In this document: one piece after another, positions 5,436-8,798 of the stretch
Numbering within the stretch: position 1 is the stretch's first letter
Layout of the letters: every line of letters begins with the position of its first letter
Source: an uncultured Collinsella sp.
GTDB lineage: Bacteria > Actinomycetota > Coriobacteriia > Coriobacteriales > Coriobacteriaceae
Direction of reading: 5' to 3'
Length of the DNA stretch: 8,798 nt
NCBI GenBank assembly: GCA_900541285.1
Contig: UQJA01000085.1
Span: forward strand, 1 to 8,798
The notes under the pieces: generated by a model
Databases searched by the model: none
Told to the model about the DNA's origin: nothing
The model's input: only the letters and a program-made list of their open reading frames with translations
Made by a program: the position numbers and the translations under genes

Positions 5436-6707
5436 CTACAGGCTGCTTGCAGCGCGAATGCCCGAGAGCCATGCCCACGCAAGGTTAAAGCCTCCGCAAT
5501 CGGCGTCGATGTCGAGCGCTTCGCCGCAGACGTAAAGCGGGGCGTCGACAACGCTGCGCGCGCGTAGACTGGGTGTTGAGATGCTCTCGACAGATATGCC
5601 ACCACGCGTGACCTGCGCCGAGCGCTCCTCGGCGGTTCCTTCGACGAGCAACTTAAAGTGCTTGAGGATCGAGACCAGGTGGATGACATCGTTGGAGCCT
5701 GGATGGCACTGCTCGAACGTCGTGCAGACGACGCGGGAGAGTTGCGGGGCAAGCATACCGTCGAGCCAACGGGGATTGCGGGGCGAAAAGCCGCCGAGCA
5801 GTTCAACGCGCCGGTTGAGCATATCGAGCAGCTCGTCTTTGGAGAGGTCGGGGAAAACGTCGAGCAGGATCGTATCGCCGCGCTGGATACGACGGGAGAG
5901 GTTGAAGACAGCGACGCCCGAGATACCGAAGGTTCGAAACAGGACTTCACCGTCTTCGTGCCAGAGCTCATTATGATTGCGGGCGAGCGTCAAGCGGGCG
6001 CGGACGCGCAGGCCATCCAGCGTCTTGAGTGCCGCCCGATCGCTGACGACCGTTGCCGATACGGGGCAGAGGATGGGGCGCAGCGAAGTGAGGGGGAGGC
6101 GAAACGTATCGGCGATACCGGTGGGGTTGCCGCCCGTGGCGATAATTACGGCATGTGCCTGCAGGGCCTCGTTCTTGCGAGGGACATCGGCGAGCGCTTT
6201 CCGAAGCGAGCGGAGCTCCGATTTTCGGTCGTCGTGCTTTTTTGCCTTGAGCGCCCGCGCTGGACGGTCTATTTGGAGTGCCCAGCCTTCGGAAGCTTTG
6301 TGTGCCGAGGCAACGTTGGCTCCGCAGATTAAGGTGATACCCAGGCGGTCGCAAACATTGAGAAGTGCGTCGCGCACCGATTCGGCGCGAAGGGAGCGCG
6401 GGTACAGCCGGCCTTCCTCGGAGGTTGTCATGATGCCCAGCGAGGAGAAGAAACCCATAAGCTCTTGTTCGGGCTGGGGGCCCATGACGGATTCGACGAA
6501 TGCGGGGTGGTTATACCGCTGAGGATCAATCGATTCGTTGGAGAGGTTGCAGCGGCCGTTGCCGGTCGCAAGGAGCTTAAGGCCGCAGGCGACATCGCGC
6601 TCAACGATGCAGACGCTTTTGCCAGCGCGCGCGGCCGTAATGGCGGCGGCGGGCCATGAAGCCCCGCCGCCGATTACCAGGACGTCATAGAAGGCGCTCG
6701 TGTTCAC
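5436..6707 (-). CDS. HI0933/YhiN-family (BaiN-like) FAD-binding oxidoreductase
   Basis: The family includes E. coli YhiN and the BaiN protein reported in clostridial bile-acid metabolism; databases also use the name aminoacetone oxidase family. The true substrate is uncertain. The product has 423 residues. The N-terminal Rossmann strand leads to GGGASW (13-18), where the family has GGGASG: the third glycine is a tryptophan, followed by proline. IVERD (34-38) ends the second strand, and KLLATGNGRCNLSN (44-57) is the family hallmark. IIATGG (188-193) and VTRGGI (366-371) follow. CGEALDIDADCGGFNLAWAW (394-413) is the C-terminal FAD signature. A charged stretch (about 150-183) looks like an insertion, and the segment after ATGG looks shorter than usual. 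The start is GTG at 6707, directly after the TAA of the Mrp gene, with GAGG five bases upstream, so translation is probably coupled. Despite the altered motif the frame is intact. Confidence 0.85.
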   Translation of the reverse strand: MNTSAFYDVLVIGGGASWPAAAITAARAGKSVCIVERDVACGLKLLATGNGRCNLSNESIDPQRYNHPAFVESVMGPQPEQELMGFFSSLGIMTTSEEGRLYPRSLRAESVRDALLNVCDRLGITLICGANVASAHKASEGWALQIDRPARALKAKKHDDRKSELRSLRKALADVPRKNEALQAHAVIIATGGNPTGIADTFRLPLTSLRPILCPVSATVVSDRAALKTLDGLRVRARLTLARNHNELWHEDGEVLFRTFGISGVAVFNLSRRIQRGDTILLDVFPDLSKDELLDMLNRRVELLGGFSPRNPRWLDGMLAPQLSRVVCTTFEQCHPGSNDVIHLVSILKHFKLLVEGTAEERSAQVTRGGISVESISTPSLRARSVVDAPLYVCGEALDIDADCGGFNLAWAWLSGIRAASSL

Positions 6708-7538
6708 TTAGGCCTCGTCGGTCTCGTGCGGGGTAATGGCCTCGACGGCAGAGACTGCCTTGGGCAACATGCCATCGGGCAGCGCGGTCTCGACCTCGCC
6801 CTTATCGCAGGCCTCGGCGAGTGCCGGATTAATGGGAAGCTGGCCCAAGATGTCGAGGTTATAGCGCTCTGCGACCTCGGGGAGCTTGCTCTTGCCAAAG
6901 ACCTCGATCTTCTTGCCGCAGTCGGGGCACTCAATATAGCTCATGTTTTCGACGATGCCAAGAATGGGGACGTTCATCTTCTCGGCCATGTTGACCGCCT
7001 TGGCGACGATCATCGAGACCAGATCCTGCGGGCTCGTGACGATGACGATGCCGTCGACGGGCAGTGACTGGAAGACGGTGAGAGCGACGTCGCCTGTTCC
7101 CGGAGGCATGTCGACCAACAGGTAGTCGATGGGGCCCCACGAGGTCTCGCTCCAGAACTGCCTAATGGCGCCTGCGATGACCGGACCGCGCCAAAGGACG
7201 GGGTCGGTCTCGTTTTGGAGCAGCAGGTTGGAGCTCATGACCTTGACGCCGTGCTCGGAGATTTCGGGCAGCATAAGGTTGCCAAGGGCATGGACGTGGC
7301 GTCCGCTCATACCGAACATCTTGGGGATAGAGGGACCGGTAATGTCGGCATCGAGGACGCCGACCTTGTGGCCGTGACGGGCAAGCTCGGTGGCGATGGC
7401 ACCGGTGACAAACGACTTGCCGACACCGCCCTTGCCGGAAAGCACGGCGATGACGCGTTTGACCTCGGACAGCGTGTTCTCCTCAAATTGCGACGGCGAC
7501 GTTTGTCCGCCGGCGGCCTGTGCGTGCTCGCAACCCAT
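6708..7538 (-). CDS. mrp: Mrp/NBP35-family P-loop ATPase, iron-sulfur cluster carrier
   Basis: The family (ApbC, Mrp, Nbp35, Ind1) binds and transfers Fe-S clusters to apoproteins in an ATP-dependent way, in the cytoplasm. The product has 276 residues. The deviant Walker A GKGGVGKS is at 35-42, DADITGPS at 63-70, the switch region VDMPPGTGD at 142-150, and the cluster-binding pair CPDC at 204-207. It lacks the N-terminal MIP18-like domain of longer Mrp proteins and has only one cysteine, C3, in its short N-terminal tail. The ATG at 7538 has AAGGAG six bases upstream. A longer frame starts at 7595, but that ATG overlaps the predicted -10 box, so it would not be transcribed. The stop abuts the GTG of the following flavoprotein gene, which suggests a functional or regulatory link. 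Soj/ParA relatives share the fold, but the CPxC and PPGTGD motifs fit Mrp. Confidence 0.93.
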   Translation of the reverse strand: MGCEHAQAAGGQTSPSQFEENTLSEVKRVIAVLSGKGGVGKSFVTGAIATELARHGHKVGVLDADITGPSIPKMFGMSGRHVHALGNLMLPEISEHGVKVMSSNLLLQNETDPVLWRGPVIAGAIRQFWSETSWGPIDYLLVDMPPGTGDVALTVFQSLPVDGIVIVTSPQDLVSMIVAKAVNMAEKMNVPILGIVENMSYIECPDCGKKIEVFGKSKLPEVAERYNLDILGQLPINPALAEACDKGEVETALPDGMLPKAVSAVEAITPHETDEA

Positions 7539-7544
7539 GTATGA

Positions 7545-7550
7545 CTCCTT
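7545..7550 (-). promoter_or_regulatory. Ribosome binding site deciding the Mrp start
   Basis: AAGGAG on the minus strand stands six bases before the ATG at 7538. The alternative start at 7595 has no comparable site. Confidence 0.8.
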
Positions 7551-7560
7551 TGTATATGTT

Positions 7561-7574
7561 GGGGCCGGGGCCCC
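7561..7574. repeat. G+C-only palindrome in the mrp leader
   Basis: GGGGCC (7561-7566) and GGCCCC (7569-7574) form an inverted repeat with only two bases between them, made entirely of G and C. It lies between the predicted -10 box and the ribosome binding site, so it would be in the 5' untranslated RNA. No T tract follows, so it is not a terminator. It may be a small RNA structure or a protein site. Confidence 0.4.
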
Positions 7575-7593
7575 GTGGTGTGACACGAGCGTC

Positions 7594-7623
7594 ATTGTAC
7601 CCTCGTTTGCGAGTGGGAGTCAT
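7594..7623 (-). promoter_or_regulatory. Predicted promoter of the mrp cluster
   Basis: On the minus strand ATGACT (7623-7618) and TACAAT (7599-7594) stand 18 bases apart and match the -35 and -10 consensus in four and five positions. The spacer holds a small inverted repeat, CTCG and CGAG (7602-7605 and 7610-7613), separated by four bases, which could be a binding site or chance. Transcription would begin near 7587, giving a leader of about 50 bases. Confidence 0.55.
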
Positions 7624-7683
7624 TTGCGATGCATTTGGGCCGAGCGTGCTTGCAATACGATGGGTCCAAGCGAATGGGCGGGC

Positions 7684-8798
7684 TTACTGAACTTTGCTGG
7701 CGAACTCGAGGTATTGCATGCGCTGCAGCTTGTCGATCGTCGAGGTGTATGGGCTGTCTTCAGATTCCAAGTCGTAGCGCAGCCCGTCGGCACCAAGGTA
7801 GCCGGCGACATTGATGGTGGGCACATCTGACCTTGTTGCAAGCAGAGCCTTTTGATAGTCGGTGAGCGGGGCGCCGATCTTATTAAGGGTAATGGCTGCA
7901 ATCTCGTTTGCCCCGACGGTGTCGTAGACGTTGAGCTCGGTATTGCCGGCGATTTCATAGTTAGCCCAGACGAAATAGGTCGACTGATAGATACGGAAAG
8001 CGTGGCTTGCCGTATCTTCCTGAGGGTACAGCTCGTCGTTGAGAGTCGTTGCGGCGCTCGGCTGATGGTCGCCAAAAAAGACAAGGACAACCGGTCTGCC
8101 GATATTGCGGAGCTCGTTGATAAAGTACTCGAGGTCCCGGTCGGATGCGTTGATGCAGGTAAGATAGGTGTTGAGCGCGCTATTGGCACCCTCGCTGGCT
8201 CCCTCGACCCAATAGTTTGTCAGCTCCTCGACGGGAACGGTGCCATAGTCGTAGCCGCCGTGATTTTGCATCGTGACGTCAAAGATGAACTGCGGGGCTT
8301 CGTCGGTTCTAAGCAGGTCGAGTATCTTGTCATAGGTGGCGTAGTCGCATACGCCGGCATGGTAATAGGGTGCACCTTCGAAATCGGCGATAGATAGGAA
8401 ATCTCCAAAGCCCAGCTGTTGATAGATTTTATCTCGATGGTAGTTAACGGGGTTTTGCGGGTGCATGGCAGTGGCGGTGTATCCAAGTTCTTTAAGGTCC
8501 TTTGCCAAGCTGCTGACATCATTCATCTGATAAAGCTGATAGGGAATCTTGCCCACTCCGACAAAGGCGGTCGTAGCTCCGGTCAAAAACTCAAATTCGG
8601 AGTTCGCTGTTCCGCCGCCTGCGACCGAGGCGAGCATAGTGCCGCGTACGAGCGTGTCGGGAAGCGAGTTATAAAACGCAGGGCCGGTATACCCGGCCGC
8701 CTGGAGTTGCTCAAAGCACGAAAGGTCGCTAAAGCTTTCGTTCATGACGGCGACGATTGTCGGCTTGATTTCATTGAATTGAGCAACGGCGGCGGCAC
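7684..8798 (-). CDS. LTA synthase-like sulfatase-fold phosphoglycerol transferase, 5' end missing
   Basis: LtaS-type enzymes transfer glycerol phosphate from phosphatidylglycerol onto a growing polymer at the outer membrane face. Only the extracellular catalytic domain is present. The frame runs off the window: the ATG at 8745 is internal, since IKPTIVAVMNESFSDLS, the conserved first metal-binding segment, spans it. Numbering from that methionine, the metal-binding glutamate is E3, the likely catalytic threonine is T46 in GGTANSEF, MQNHGGYDYG lies at 159-168, and FFGDHQPS at 223-230 carries the metal-binding DH pair. The C-terminal region is short and ends at a TAA at 7684. The multi-span N-terminal membrane part expected of the family would lie to the right of the window. 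No terminator is evident after it; the mrp promoter follows. Related phosphoglycerol or phosphoethanolamine transferases share the fold, so the exact product (LTA or another polymer or glycolipid) is not certain. Confidence 0.88.
   Translation of the reverse strand, partial: AAAVAQFNEIKPTIVAVMNESFSDLSCFEQLQAAGYTGPAFYNSLPDTLVRGTMLASVAGGGTANSEFEFLTGATTAFVGVGKIPYQLYQMNDVSSLAKDLKELGYTATAMHPQNPVNYHRDKIYQQLGFGDFLSIADFEGAPYYHAGVCDYATYDKILDLLRTDEAPQFIFDVTMQNHGGYDYGTVPVEELTNYWVEGASEGANSALNTYLTCINASDRDLEYFINELRNIGRPVVLVFFGDHQPSAATTLNDELYPQEDTASHAFRIYQSTYFVWANYEIAGNTELNVYDTVGANEIAAITLNKIGAPLTDYQKALLATRSDVPTINVAGYLGADGLRYDLESEDSPYTSTIDKLQRMQYLEFASKVQ

Noticed and set aside
5356..5478. Longer start of the COG2509 protein at 5478
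   Set aside because: It would overlap the end of the upstream flavoprotein gene and translate through the TATAAT box and hairpin. The ATG at 5355 has an ideal ribosome binding site.
4673..5488. Open frame of 271 codons on the plus strand
   Set aside because: Its product is Ser/Arg-rich, as shadows of G+C-rich genes are. It covers the N-terminal half of the COG2509 gene and the intergenic hairpin.
7539..7595. Longer Mrp start at 7595
   Set aside because: The ATG overlaps the predicted TACAAT box, has no Shine-Dalgarno sequence, and would translate the G+C palindrome of the leader.
7624..7683. Terminator after the LTA synthase-like gene
   Set aside because: Only a five-base inverted pair with a wide loop is present (GCTTG and CAAGC) and no T tract follows.
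8743..8745. ATG at 8745 as the true start of the LTA synthase-like gene
   Set aside because: The frame continues to the window edge, and the residues just upstream (IKPTIVAV) belong to the conserved first strand of the catalytic domain.

Overview
The window is ordinary, densely coded bacterial chromosome. It is moderately G+C-rich, with strong AAGGAG-type ribosome binding sites and no RNA genes, insertion sequences, CRISPR array or phage genes that I can see. The closeness of coaE and uvrB is typical of Actinobacteria (M. tuberculosis has coaE, one gene, uvrB). Together with a glycerol-phosphate-polymer (LTA synthase-like) enzyme and the protein styles, this suggests a Coriobacteriia genome, perhaps a Collinsella-like gut anaerobe. 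That assignment is inference, not something read directly.

Left half, + strand (about 1-3650). The window opens on what looks like the 3' half of a terminator. Then come coaE (dephospho-CoA kinase, last step of CoA synthesis), a small membrane-anchored lytic transglycosylase whose start overlaps the coaE stop, and after 51 bases uvrB (nucleotide excision repair). A strong hairpin terminator follows uvrB and sits between it and the convergent gene on the other strand.

Right half, - strand (3715-8798), read from right to left. First is the C-terminal catalytic domain of an LTA synthase/phosphoglycerol transferase-like protein, cut by the window edge. A 145-base gap with a reasonable promoter follows, then an Mrp/NBP35-type P-loop ATPase (iron-sulfur cluster carrier). 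Its stop codon directly abuts the GTG start of an HI0933/YhiN-type flavoprotein. An 80-base gap with a TATAAT box and a hairpin leads to a second, COG2509-type FAD-dependent dehydrogenase.

Mrp and the two flavoproteins form a plausible redox/cofactor unit, but their substrates cannot be read from sequence. I found no new system. The best leads are a glycine-to-tryptophan change in the nucleotide-binding motif of the HI0933-type protein, a possible attenuator hairpin ahead of the COG2509 gene, and the transglycosylase lodged between coaE and uvrB.
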